64,000 nt of DNA from Alicyclobacillus sp. (GTDB taxonomy: Bacteria > Bacillota > Bacilli > Alicyclobacillales > Alicyclobacillaceae): positions 62,001 to 126,000 of the forward strand of contig JAIMBT010000007.1 of assembly GCA_023511295.1 (NCBI GenBank), written 5' to 3'. A program made the position numbers and the translations under genes. The notes beneath the pieces were generated by a model, which worked only from the letters and a program-made list of their open reading frames with translations, had not been told where the DNA came from and ran no database searches. This document shows, one piece after another, positions 33,893 through 41,919 of the stretch. Every line of letters begins with the position of its first letter. The stretch's first letter is position 1.

Positions 33893-35419
33893 TTATACGG
33901 GATAAACGGGGTGCTTGCGCCGACCAAACACCATGTGCTTGGTCGCGTAGATGGCGAGGCGCCGGCACAGTTCCTCTCGGAGTCGGTCGGGTTCAACGAT
34001 ACCGTCGACGACGAGTTCAGACGCCAGCCGGAAGACGTCGATGTCCTCCCGGTACTCGGCCCGCTTCGCTTCTACAAACGCCTGCCGCTCGGATTCCGGG
34101 AGTTCCTGGATGTGATTGCTGTACACGGCGTTCACGGCTGCTTCCGGACCCATGACCGCGATTTGAGCGTTCGGAAACGCGAGGCAACAGTCCGGCTCGA
34201 ACGCCGGACCGGCCATCGCGTACAGACCGGCTCCGTACGCCTTGCGGACAATCACGCTGATCTTGGGAACGGTCGCCTCGGACATCGCGGCAATCAGTTT
34301 GGCGCCGTGCCGAATGATGCCGGCGCGCTCCACCTTGGTGCCAATCATGAAGCCCGGAACATCCGCAAGGAACAGCAGCGGGATGGAAAAGGCGTCGCAC
34401 AAGGTGATGAAACGCGCCGCCTTGTCCGCCGAATCGACGAACAGGACACCGCCTTTCACGCGCGGCTGATTGGCCACAATGCCAACGGCGCGCCCGTCCA
34501 CGCGGGCGAACCCAGTCAGGATTTCCGGAGCGAACAGCTTCTTGACCTCGTACCAAGACCCTTCGTCAATCACGCGCTCAATCAGGTCGAGCATGTTGAA
34601 CGGTGCGTTCTGGTTCTCCGGCACCACGGCCGACAGCGGTTTATCGAACGACCGCGGCAACGCGGGCGCCGCATCTGGTGCGGGAAGGCCGGTGTGGTCG
34701 GGAAAGTAACTGAGGTACCGGCGCGCGGACGCGATGGCACTCTGCTCGTCCGGTGCGAGCACATCGCCGCAACCGCTCACGCTGCAGTGCATGCGAGCAC
34801 CGCCCATCTCCTCGAGCGTCACCTTTTCCCCGATGACCATCTCCGCCATGCGCGGCGAACCCAGGTACATACTCGCGTTCTTGTCGACCATGATGACGAT
34901 ATCACAAAACGCTGGGATGTAGGCACCCCCCGCCGCCGACGGTCCGAACAACACGCAGACCTGGGGAATCATTCCGGAGAGGCGGACCTGGTTGTAGAAA
35001 ATGCGGCCCGCGCCGCGTCGACCGGGAAACATTTCAACCTGGTCCGTGATACGGGCTCCTGCCGAGTCGACCAGGTAGACGAGCGGAATCTGCAAACGCT
35101 CGGCGGTCTCTTGGATGCGGATGATTTTCTCCACCGTTCGGGACCCCCAGCTCCCCGCCTTCACGGTGCTATCGTTGGCCATCACCGCCACCGGTCGTCC
35201 GTGCACTCGGCCGACGCCAGTAACCACGCCGTCCGCAGGCAGCCCGTCGGCCATGCAGTTCGCGAACAGCCCGTCCTCCAATTCGACGTCTTCGTCAAAC
35301 AACAGGCGCAGTCGATCTCGCACGAACAGCTTGCCGACGGATGCGTTCTTCTCGTGGTATTTGGCCGGTCCACCCGACATCGCGCGCCGCTGCCGCTCCG
35401 CAAACCCCTCAGCTGTCAT
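33893..35419 (-). CDS. yngE: Acyl-CoA carboxylase carboxyltransferase subunit (YngE-like, likely methylcrotonyl-CoA)
   Basis: Biotin-dependent carboxyltransferase (crotonase-like fold), 508 aa. The acyl-CoA site shows VDSAGARITDQVEMFPGRRGAGRIFYNQ and GPSAAGGAYIPAFCD. The carboxybiotin part contains VVANQPRVKGGVLFVDSADKAARFI, DVPGFMIGTKVERAGIIRHGAKLI and RKAYGAGLYAMAG. Gene order with an enoyl-CoA hydratase, HMG-CoA lyase, small biotin carrier and biotin carboxylase matches the yng operon. The substrate is therefore probably 3-methylcrotonyl-CoA (leucine breakdown) rather than propionyl-CoA. Last gene of the module. ATG at 35419. Confidence 0.88.
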   Translation of the reverse strand: MTAEGFAERQRRAMSGGPAKYHEKNASVGKLFVRDRLRLLFDEDVELEDGLFANCMADGLPADGVVTGVGRVHGRPVAVMANDSTVKAGSWGSRTVEKIIRIQETAERLQIPLVYLVDSAGARITDQVEMFPGRRGAGRIFYNQVRLSGMIPQVCVLFGPSAAGGAYIPAFCDIVIMVDKNASMYLGSPRMAEMVIGEKVTLEEMGGARMHCSVSGCGDVLAPDEQSAIASARRYLSYFPDHTGLPAPDAAPALPRSFDKPLSAVVPENQNAPFNMLDLIERVIDEGSWYEVKKLFAPEILTGFARVDGRAVGIVANQPRVKGGVLFVDSADKAARFITLCDAFSIPLLFLADVPGFMIGTKVERAGIIRHGAKLIAAMSEATVPKISVIVRKAYGAGLYAMAGPAFEPDCCLAFPNAQIAVMGPEAAVNAVYSNHIQELPESERQAFVEAKRAEYREDIDVFRLASELVVDGIVEPDRLREELCRRLAIYATKHMVFGRRKHPVYPV

Positions 35420-35464
35420 CCTGTTTCCGCCCCCTGTGTGTGAACTACCGCCGTAGGTCGCAAA

Positions 35465-36247
35465 CTACTTCCCTTTATACAGCGGCTTTCGTTTTTCCGC
35501 AAATGCCGCGAGTCCCTCCAACCGGTCTTCAGTCGGAATCGTCCGCTCGTACGCCACCCACTCGACCTGCAACCCGGACGCCAGGTCGTGTCCGTATCCG
35601 CGGTCGATGGCGAATTTCGCTGCGCGGACGGCAATCGGTCCGTTCGCCGCAATCTCCCGCGCCAGTTCCAAGGCTCGTTTCTGCAGGTCAGCGCCGTCCA
35701 CCACTTCGTTCACCAGGCCCATCCGCCAGGCGCCCTCGGCATCGATGCGACGCGCCGTGAAGATGAGTTCCTTCGCTTTCGCCAAACCGACAATCCGCGC
35801 CAACCGCTGCGTACCGCCGGCCCCTGGAATGATCGCCAAGCTGGTCTCGGTCAATCCAAGCTGCGCGTGCCTGGCGGCAATCCGTAGATCCGCCGCCAGG
35901 GCGAGTTCCGTCCCTCCGCCAAAGGCCACACCGTTCACGGCTGCAATCACCGGTTGCGGTAGGGAAGCGACGCGTTCGACCATCTCGCGAATCAATCCGA
36001 CCGCCTGCCGCACTTGGTTCTCGTCCATACCGCGGCGTTCCTTCAGGTCGGCGCCGGCGCAAAACGCTTTGTCCCCGGCGCCCGTCATACACACCACGCG
36101 AACGGCGGAGTCTGCTGCAACGTCGCGCAGGTGGCCAATCATCTCGCGCAGCAGCGCCTGCGACAAAGCGTTCGCGCTGTCCGCGCGGTTCAAGGTCAGT
36201 GTCACCACGCCTGCGTCGTCCGCACGCAGTACCAACGGGTCAGGCAT
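35465..36247 (-). CDS. yngF: Enoyl-CoA hydratase family, likely methylglutaconyl-CoA hydratase
   Basis: 260 aa crotonase. The oxyanion-hole segments AGDKAFCAGADLKERRG and VNGVAFGGGTELALAADLRIA are visible. LGLTETSLAIIPGAGGTQRLARIVG follows, containing the catalytic glutamate zone. The C-terminal AFAEKRKPLYKGK is the usual ending. Its start overlaps the HMG-CoA lyase stop by 8 nt. From context it would hydrate 3-methylglutaconyl-CoA to HMG-CoA; other short enoyl-CoA substrates cannot be excluded. Confidence 0.85.
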   Translation of the reverse strand: MPDPLVLRADDAGVVTLTLNRADSANALSQALLREMIGHLRDVAADSAVRVVCMTGAGDKAFCAGADLKERRGMDENQVRQAVGLIREMVERVASLPQPVIAAVNGVAFGGGTELALAADLRIAARHAQLGLTETSLAIIPGAGGTQRLARIVGLAKAKELIFTARRIDAEGAWRMGLVNEVVDGADLQKRALELAREIAANGPIAVRAAKFAIDRGYGHDLASGLQVEWVAYERTIPTEDRLEGLAAFAEKRKPLYKGK

Positions 36248-37154
36248 CGCGTTCAGCCTCCTTCCGGCAGATGGACATCGCGTGGCTCTGTAGGCGTAGA
36301 CCGCTCGCCCGCTCGAACCAAGCGGCCGTACCGAGCGTCTGCTCCCGGTCCACGCCGGTCTCGACGTTCAACTGCTCGAACAAGTAGAGGAGATCATCCG
36401 TCGCCACATTGCCAGAAGCACCGGGCGCGTACGGGCAGCCGCCCAGGCCGCCGAGGGAGCCGTCGAACTTGCGCACCCCCGCGCCGTACCCGGCCCAGAC
36501 GTTCGCCACCGCCATGCCGTAGGTATCGTGAAAATGCAAGGCGATCCGCTCCAGCCCAAACCGCCATGCGAGGTGCCCGACCAGTTCCTGGACCTGCCGC
36601 GGTACCGCGACCCCGATGGTATCTCCCACCGACAGCTCATCGATCCCCATCTCAAACAGTCGGTCCACCACTTTCAACACCTGGTCCACCGAGATGCGCC
36701 CTTCGTACGGACAGCCGAACGCCGTCGACACGTATCCACGCACAAAAAGTCCCTCCGCCTTCGCTGCAGAGACCACCGGCTGGAGTACAGGGAATGTTTC
36801 GTCGATGGATTTGTTGATATTCTTGCGGTTGTGGGTCTCACTCGCCGACATGAACACGTTCACGCCGTCCACTCGCGCCCTCAGCGCCCGTTCCAGGCCG
36901 CGTTCGTTTGGTACCAGCGCACTGTAGCAGACCCCTGGTCTGCGCTCGATGGCCGCAAACACTTCCTCCGCGTCCGCGAGCTGGGGTATCCAACGCGGGT
37001 GCACAAACGAGCTGACCTCGATGTGGCGGAAGCCCGCCTGTGCCAGTCGATTGACGAGTTCAACCTTCACTTCCGTCGGAACTGGCTGATGTTCGTTTTG
37101 CAGGCCGTCGCGCGGCCCAACCTCCGTGAGCACAACCGTGTCCGCGAGACTCAT
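36240..37154 (-). CDS. yngG: Hydroxymethylglutaryl-CoA lyase
   Basis: Cleaves HMG-CoA to acetyl-CoA and acetoacetate, the last step of leucine degradation. TIM-barrel signature motifs are VGPRDGLQNEHQPVPTEVK at the N-terminus, SVGDTIGVAVPRQVQ, LHFHDTYGMAVANV with metal histidines, and GGLGGCPYAPGASGNVATDDL with the catalytic cysteine near residue 240. Length 304 aa. ATG at 37154 with GGAGGAG. Confidence 0.94.
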   Translation of the reverse strand: MSLADTVVLTEVGPRDGLQNEHQPVPTEVKVELVNRLAQAGFRHIEVSSFVHPRWIPQLADAEEVFAAIERRPGVCYSALVPNERGLERALRARVDGVNVFMSASETHNRKNINKSIDETFPVLQPVVSAAKAEGLFVRGYVSTAFGCPYEGRISVDQVLKVVDRLFEMGIDELSVGDTIGVAVPRQVQELVGHLAWRFGLERIALHFHDTYGMAVANVWAGYGAGVRKFDGSLGGLGGCPYAPGASGNVATDDLLYLFEQLNVETGVDREQTLGTAAWFERASGLRLQSHAMSICRKEAERDA

Positions 37155-37192
37155 CCGGTTCTCCTCCCCCTCGGCAGACGGTCCTCCGCGGA

Positions 37193-37402
37193 TTACTCCA
37201 CTTCGATTAAGACGTCGCCTTCATTCACAAAGTCCCCGACCTGTACGTTCACCACGCGCACCGTGCCCGCGACCTCCGACTGGATGGGAACCTCCATCTT
37301 CATCGATTCCAACACAATCACGTCCTGTCCTTCCGAAACCGCTTCACCGACCGCGACAGGGATAGACAAGACCGTACCGGCCATGGTTGCTGTGATCTGC
37401 AT
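37193..37402 (-). CDS. yngHB: Small biotin carrier protein (YngHB-like)
   Basis: A 69 aa single biotinyl domain with the biotinylation motif VLESMKMEVPI (target lysine near residue 36) and mirrored half-repeats SIPVAVGEAVSEGQDV and NVQVGDFVNEGDVLIEVE. It is a free-standing carrier rather than fused to the carboxylase, as in B. subtilis. It lies 3 bp after the biotin carboxylase stop, so the two are probably co-translated. Confidence 0.93.
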   Translation of the reverse strand: MQITATMAGTVLSIPVAVGEAVSEGQDVIVLESMKMEVPIQSEVAGTVRVVNVQVGDFVNEGDVLIEVE

Positions 37403-37405
37403 CCT

Positions 37406-38758
37406 TCAGGACTCCTTCCGATTCTGTACGTATTGGCGGATAAAGTCTGTGGTGGTGGCGCCCGCTTGGAACTGTGGGTGGGCCACAATCTGCGCGAGCA
37501 GTGGCAGGTTGGTTTTGATCCCCTCCACCCGATACTCGGCGAGCGCCTGGGCCATCTTTGCAATCGCCGCCTCTCGTGTCGGGGCGTGGACGATGAGCTT
37601 GCCAATCATCGGATCATAATACGGCGTGACCACCGACCCGCTCTCCACGCCCACGTCGTTGCGAACCCCCTCACCCGTCGGCAACTCGAGCACCTGAATG
37701 GTACCGGGTGAGGGCAGCATGCGAACGGGATCCTCCGCGTAGATGCGGCACTCGATGGCGTGACCGTTCAAGGCGACACCAGCTTGATCAAACGGCAGCG
37801 GTTCGCCCGCAGCGACCCGGAGCTGCAACTCGACCAGGTCGAGTCCCGTCACGGCTTCCGTCACGGGATGCTCCACCTGCAGGCGCGTATTCATCTCGAG
37901 GAAGTAGAAGTGACCGGCCCCGTCGACGATGAACTCGACCGTCCCCGCGTTCGTGTACCCGATGGCCCGTCCGGCTGCGAGGGCGGCCTCTCCCATCCGC
38001 TTCCGCAAGCCCGCGTCTCCGAGCGCGGATGGCGCCTCCTCGATGACCTTCTGGTGCCGCCGCTGGATGGAGCACTCCCGTTCCCAGAGGTAGACGCCGT
38101 GACCGTGGGTGTCGAACAACAGTTGGATCTCGATGTGCCTTGGCGCCTCCAAGTACTTCTCGAGAAACATCGCGCCGCTCCCGAAATAGGATTTGGCGCG
38201 TTGCTGATTCGCCGCAAACGCTTTCTCGAGCTGTGCGTCAGACTCCACGACCTGCATGCCAATCCCGCCGCCACCGCCGGAAGCCTTCAGCATCACCGGA
38301 TACCCGATGTCCCGCGCGGTTTGCAGGGCTGCGGTCAAATCAGCGACCTCGCCGTCTGACCCCGGGACAATCGGCACGCCGGCCTCGCGCATCAACTGCC
38401 GTGCGCGAATCTTGCTGCCCATCTCGCGAATCGCGTGTGCTGGAGGGCCGATGAACGTCACGCCCGCATCCGCGCACGCTTCGGCCAAGGCCGGGTTCTC
38501 ACTGAGCAGCCCATATCCCGGGTGGAGTGCGTCCGCTTGGGTCTGGCGCGCCGCTTCCATCACGGCGTCCACCTGCAGATAGCTCGCTGCGACCGGCGGC
38601 GGACCGATTCGGACCGCTTCGTCCGCTTCGCGGACGTGAAGGGCGTTGGCGTCCGCGTCCGAGTACACCGCCACCGTCGCGATTCCCATCGCGCGGCACG
38701 TTCGGATGACGCGCCGGGCAATCTCGCCCCGGTTGGCAATCAACACCTTGCGAAACAC
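37406..38758 (-). CDS. yngH: Biotin carboxylase subunit (YngH/AccC type)
   Basis: ATP-grasp enzyme that carboxylates biotin. It starts FRKVLIANRGEIARRVIRTC. The ATP-binding KASGGGGGIGMQVV is near residue 159, RHIEIQLLFDTHGH and EECSIQRRHQK-like region in the middle, and EMNTRLQVEHPVTEAVTG near residue 288. GTG at 38758 follows GGAGAGGAGGGG (450 aa). It is the first gene of the leucine-type module; a separate AccC for fatty acid synthesis probably exists elsewhere. Confidence 0.92.
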   Translation of the reverse strand: MFRKVLIANRGEIARRVIRTCRAMGIATVAVYSDADANALHVREADEAVRIGPPPVAASYLQVDAVMEAARQTQADALHPGYGLLSENPALAEACADAGVTFIGPPAHAIREMGSKIRARQLMREAGVPIVPGSDGEVADLTAALQTARDIGYPVMLKASGGGGGIGMQVVESDAQLEKAFAANQQRAKSYFGSGAMFLEKYLEAPRHIEIQLLFDTHGHGVYLWERECSIQRRHQKVIEEAPSALGDAGLRKRMGEAALAAGRAIGYTNAGTVEFIVDGAGHFYFLEMNTRLQVEHPVTEAVTGLDLVELQLRVAAGEPLPFDQAGVALNGHAIECRIYAEDPVRMLPSPGTIQVLELPTGEGVRNDVGVESGSVVTPYYDPMIGKLIVHAPTREAAIAKMAQALAEYRVEGIKTNLPLLAQIVAHPQFQAGATTTDFIRQYVQNRKES

Positions 38759-38885
38759 AGGTTTCCCCTCCTCTCCAAACTCCCACTTCAGGTTAGCAGG
38801 AAGGACGGGGGTTTGCAAAAGGATTGCAGGGGTCTGGGCCACACCCGTGCGGCGCGCGGCCAATGCTGCACGGGAGGGTGCACGA

Positions 38886-38915
38886 TTCGGACGGGCGGAC
38901 GCCTTGTGCTACAAT
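38886..38915 (+). promoter_or_regulatory. Probable promoter of the SDR gene
   Basis: TGCTACAAT (38907-38915) is an extended -10 box. The best -35 candidate, TTCGGA at 38886-38891, is weak (18 bp spacing). It lies about 80 bp before the GTG start at 38997, in the divergent gap with the biotin carboxylase gene. Confidence 0.45.
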
Positions 38916-38996
38916 GGTGCAACGTGTTTGGTGCCCCGTTGCGTGGGTGTTGGGGCAAGGACGAAGCGGAGCAACGACGAAAAGGGAGGGAGCCGT

Positions 38997-39773
38997 GTGG
39001 AGGACCAAAGCAGCGAGACGTACTCCACCACTCGGCCACTGTTCGGGCAAACGGCCGTCGTCACGGGCGCCGCGCGCGGCATCGGGCGGGCCATCGCCAT
39101 TGCGCTCGGACGGGCGGGTGCGAACGTGATCGTCAACTACCTTCAATCGGAAACCGCGGCGCACGAGGTGGTTGCCCAGATTCGCGGCCTGGGCAGCAAG
39201 GCGGACGCCGTGCAGGCGGACGTGCGAGATCCCGCAGACGTGAGCCGTCTGTTCACGGCAGCGACTCAGTTTGGCCTGCCGAGGATTCTGGTCAACAACG
39301 CAGGTGTCGCGCATGCGCAGTGTTTCGACGAAACGACGCTCGACGACTGGCAACGGCTGCTGGAAAGCAACCTCACTGCGCCCTTCTTGTGCACGAAAGC
39401 TGCACTGCCATACCTGCGCCGCTCGGGGGCGGGGCGCATCATCAACATCGCGTCTGTGTGGGGTCTCACCGGGGGTGCGCACGAGGTGGCCTACTCGGCG
39501 GCCAAAGGGGGGCTCATCGCCTTCACGAAGGCGCTCGCGAAGGAGGTCAGCGCCACCGGGATCACGGTGAACGCCGTCGCACCCGGCGCCATCGACACGG
39601 AGATGTTGGGAAACCTCGACGAAACGGACCGGGCCGTGGTGACAGCCGAAACTCCCGTTGGGCGACTGGGCCGACCCGAGGACGTCGCGCATGCCGTCCT
39701 GTTCCTCGCGTCTCCGGCTGCTTCCTTTATCACGGGACAGGTGATCAGCCCAAACGGCGGACTTGTGACGTGA
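38997..39773 (+). CDS. Short-chain dehydrogenase/reductase (FabG-like)
   Basis: NAD(P)H-dependent oxidoreductase of 258 aa. The cofactor loop is VVTGAARGIGRAIAIALGRAG, followed by ILVNNAGV. The catalytic serine lies in IINIASVWGL and the Tyr-Lys pair in YSAAKGGLIAFTKALAKE. VNAVAPGAIDTEML and the C-terminal ASFITGQVISPNGGLVT resemble 3-oxoacyl-ACP reductases. It stands alone rather than in a fab operon, so the substrate is open. GTG at 38997 has GGGAGG at 8 nt; the open frame runs further upstream without homology. Confidence 0.88.
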   Translation: MEDQSSETYSTTRPLFGQTAVVTGAARGIGRAIAIALGRAGANVIVNYLQSETAAHEVVAQIRGLGSKADAVQADVRDPADVSRLFTAATQFGLPRILVNNAGVAHAQCFDETTLDDWQRLLESNLTAPFLCTKAALPYLRRSGAGRIINIASVWGLTGGAHEVAYSAAKGGLIAFTKALAKEVSATGITVNAVAPGAIDTEMLGNLDETDRAVVTAETPVGRLGRPEDVAHAVLFLASPAASFITGQVISPNGGLVT

Positions 39774-39849
39774 CCCGAGGGCACCTGCCCTGCCCCTTCA
39801 GCCCGCCCTGACATCCGATGGTAGAGGACATCGGAGAGGAGGGTCCGCA

Positions 39850-40407
39850 TTGCCGAAGCAGAGCGGTCGGCGGCCACGCCGAGCGCGCAACGAATGGTGC
39901 ACGCCGCGGATGCGGCGACGGATTGCCCGCGAGGCGGCGAAGTTGGGACTTTCCCCGGAAAAATTCGTCGCGTTGGCGCTCACGGTGTCCTCCGCCCTAC
40001 GCGAGGCAGCAGGGGCAGATCACGCCATCAACCTGAAGGCCTTCTCTCAGTGGATGGACAGTCCGTTCTGGCCGGTGCTGGTGAAGTGGATCACCCAGGC
40101 CGCTGCCGCCATCGCGCAGTCCGGCGAAGGCGCGGACGATGCACCGTCCGCGGACGCGGCGGCCGGCGATGCGGCGCCGAACCCCGCGGCGCCGCGTCCG
40201 CAAGCACCCCTTGGCGCACACGGGGCGCCGGAAGGCCCGCCTTCGGGCGGCTTCCAGCCAGGCGCCGAACCCCCGTCGCAGAGACCCCAGGGCCAAGTGC
40301 GCGCGTTTCCACAACCGCGGCACGAGACGGGAGCGCAGCCTCCTCCCATCCAGCCGCCACAGGTCGTCGAATGGGTGGACCCGCTCGCAGCCGGCTGGTT
40401 TTTCTAA
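39850..40407 (+). CDS. Hypothetical protein with Pro/Ala-rich C-terminal half
   Basis: A 185 aa ORF starting TTG at 39850 behind GGAGAGGAGGG. The N-terminal 35 residues are strongly basic (KQSGRRPRRARNEW, RMRRRIAREAAKLGL). Residues 35-90 look like an amphipathic helical domain (LSPEKFVALALTVSSALREAAG, FSQWMDSPFWPVLVKWITQ). The rest is low-complexity Pro/Ala/Gly/Gln, ending in VVEWVDPLAAGWFF. I recognise no family. A terminator hairpin follows, which supports it as a gene. Confidence 0.65.
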   Translation: MPKQSGRRPRRARNEWCTPRMRRRIAREAAKLGLSPEKFVALALTVSSALREAAGADHAINLKAFSQWMDSPFWPVLVKWITQAAAAIAQSGEGADDAPSADAAAGDAAPNPAAPRPQAPLGAHGAPEGPPSGGFQPGAEPPSQRPQGQVRAFPQPRHETGAQPPPIQPPQVVEWVDPLAAGWFF

Positions 40408-40428
40408 ACGGGCGGCGTACTGGAGGGA

Positions 40429-40464
40429 AAAGACGGCGAGGAGGAAGCCCCCTTCGCCGTCTTT
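40429..40464. terminator. Bidirectional intrinsic terminator
   Basis: AAAGACGGCGA (40429-40439) pairs with TCGCCGTCTTT (40454-40464). It lies between the convergent ends of the hypothetical gene (plus) and the GerC-like gene (minus). Confidence 0.8.
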
Positions 40465-40477
40465 CGGCGAAACCGCT

Positions 40478-41710
40478 CTACTTCTCCGTGAGGGGAACCA
40501 TTTGCACGCCGTAGCGCCGGATACTCAGGTCCATATTCACCCGAATTTGCGCACGGTCGAGGTTCTCCTCCCACGGGTACTGGACGAACGCCTGGTGATT
40601 CGGAAAGTCGTGGCGAATGCCGGCCGAAACGGGAATGACATCAGCCTTGTCCTTCATCAACAAGCGCTGGAGAACCGCCTGCAACTGCTTCCCCAACTGT
40701 GTATCGACCGCCCGTTGCAAACGCAACCGGGCCCCGGAATCGGAGTAGTCCACACTGTCCTCCGTGGTTTGAATATCGCCTTCGAGCGGCACGTCCACGG
40801 AGACCTGCAAGGGAGACCCCAGCGCGACGTGGAAGCGCGGTGGATGCTCCGCCCGCAGGGACAGGCCGATGCGCTCGGCCGGATGCAGTGGATCTTGGAC
40901 GTTCAGCGTGACGCGTCTGGCATTCCCGCAAAGGATGTCGACGGCTTGCATCTGTTTGTCATCCAACACGTCGACCATTTTCCCGCCGCGAAAGACAGCT
41001 GCGCCGCCCCATTCCACCGGATTTCCACCCGCACGGGCCAGGTGACCCGTCTGTTGGCTTGGACGTTCCTTCTCCGGAATCCCCTGCTCTCCTTTCGGGT
41101 CCTGCTCCACCATCGGATTGATGGCGAACATCGGCAGCAAGGTGCCTACGTGGTGCGTCTGCAAGTTGCGCAGGAGGTCGTGAAGATACGTCGGCGGGAG
41201 CGTGCCCTCCTCCTGCCCGACCATGGCCACACCTTCGGCCGCTCGAGACGGGGACTTCTCCAAGACCGGTTGAAACGCGGCCATCGTCTTCGCCGCCGTA
41301 TCCTCGGTGACCCCGACCAGGGTCGTTCCGCGAAACTGCCGATAGCGAGACACCGTTTCTGCAATGTCCGACAGCCCGCGCTTCGCCATCTCCTGTCCAA
41401 ACAAGAGCAGCGTCAGGTGCGTCAGGGTCAAGGTGCGTTCGACACTGCTGTTCGCCGTCGTCATGGCTTCCGTGATGGTGCGTGCGCGCACGGTGATCTG
41501 GGGGCCGGAAGACTTGCTCTCCGTGTCGCTGCCGGACCCGGATGCCTGCGGAGCGGCGATGTCAAAGGTAACGTCCATCATGCCCCCCGGAGCGGCATCG
41601 ACGCCCATGACGGTCACGAACGCCTGTTGCTCCAACTCCTTTCGGTCATAGCAACCACACAGTAGAAGCGGAGCCATCGCGATACTGAAACAGCAGACCG
41701 CACGTCTCAT
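40478..41710 (-). CDS. Ger(x)C family spore germination lipoprotein
   Basis: Lipoprotein subunit of spore nutrient receptors, 410 aa. The signal peptide ends in a lipobox, MAPLLLCGC, and the mature part starts CYDRKELEQQAFVTVMGVD, the standard GerC start. Central TLTHLTLLLFGQEMAKRGL and the C-terminal LQRLLMKDKADVIPVS fit the family. ATG at 41710 follows AAGGGGG. The usual partners gerA and gerB are not adjacent, so it is an orphan C subunit here. It should be processed by LspA and Lgt. Confidence 0.88.
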   Translation of the reverse strand: MRRAVCCFSIAMAPLLLCGCYDRKELEQQAFVTVMGVDAAPGGMMDVTFDIAAPQASGSGSDTESKSSGPQITVRARTITEAMTTANSSVERTLTLTHLTLLLFGQEMAKRGLSDIAETVSRYRQFRGTTLVGVTEDTAAKTMAAFQPVLEKSPSRAAEGVAMVGQEEGTLPPTYLHDLLRNLQTHHVGTLLPMFAINPMVEQDPKGEQGIPEKERPSQQTGHLARAGGNPVEWGGAAVFRGGKMVDVLDDKQMQAVDILCGNARRVTLNVQDPLHPAERIGLSLRAEHPPRFHVALGSPLQVSVDVPLEGDIQTTEDSVDYSDSGARLRLQRAVDTQLGKQLQAVLQRLLMKDKADVIPVSAGIRHDFPNHQAFVQYPWEENLDRAQIRVNMDLSIRRYGVQMVPLTEK

Positions 41711-41919
41711 GCAGCCGGTCCCCCTTGGCGTACAACTGCCGATAGCCTGCCCGGAACACCTCAGTTCGTATGCGCTTTCTCGCCTACGAGACAACGGATC
41801 GTGGTAGGATGGATGCAGGTACGCGGAGAAACCGTCGCATGGGGCGAAGGCTGTGTGAAACCCTGTGCAAAGCTGAGTCCCGCGACTTCGTGCCGTGCCG
41901 AGCGAATGAGGTGAAGCGC

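Noticed and set aside
41711-41919. The leader of the trans-sulfuration gene looked as if it could contain a structured RNA (ACGC..AAACC..TGGGGCG..AAGGC).
   Set aside because: I could not match it to a SAM riboswitch, T-box or c-di-GMP riboswitch. Parts recall GEMM, but the stems do not pair well. Left unannotated.
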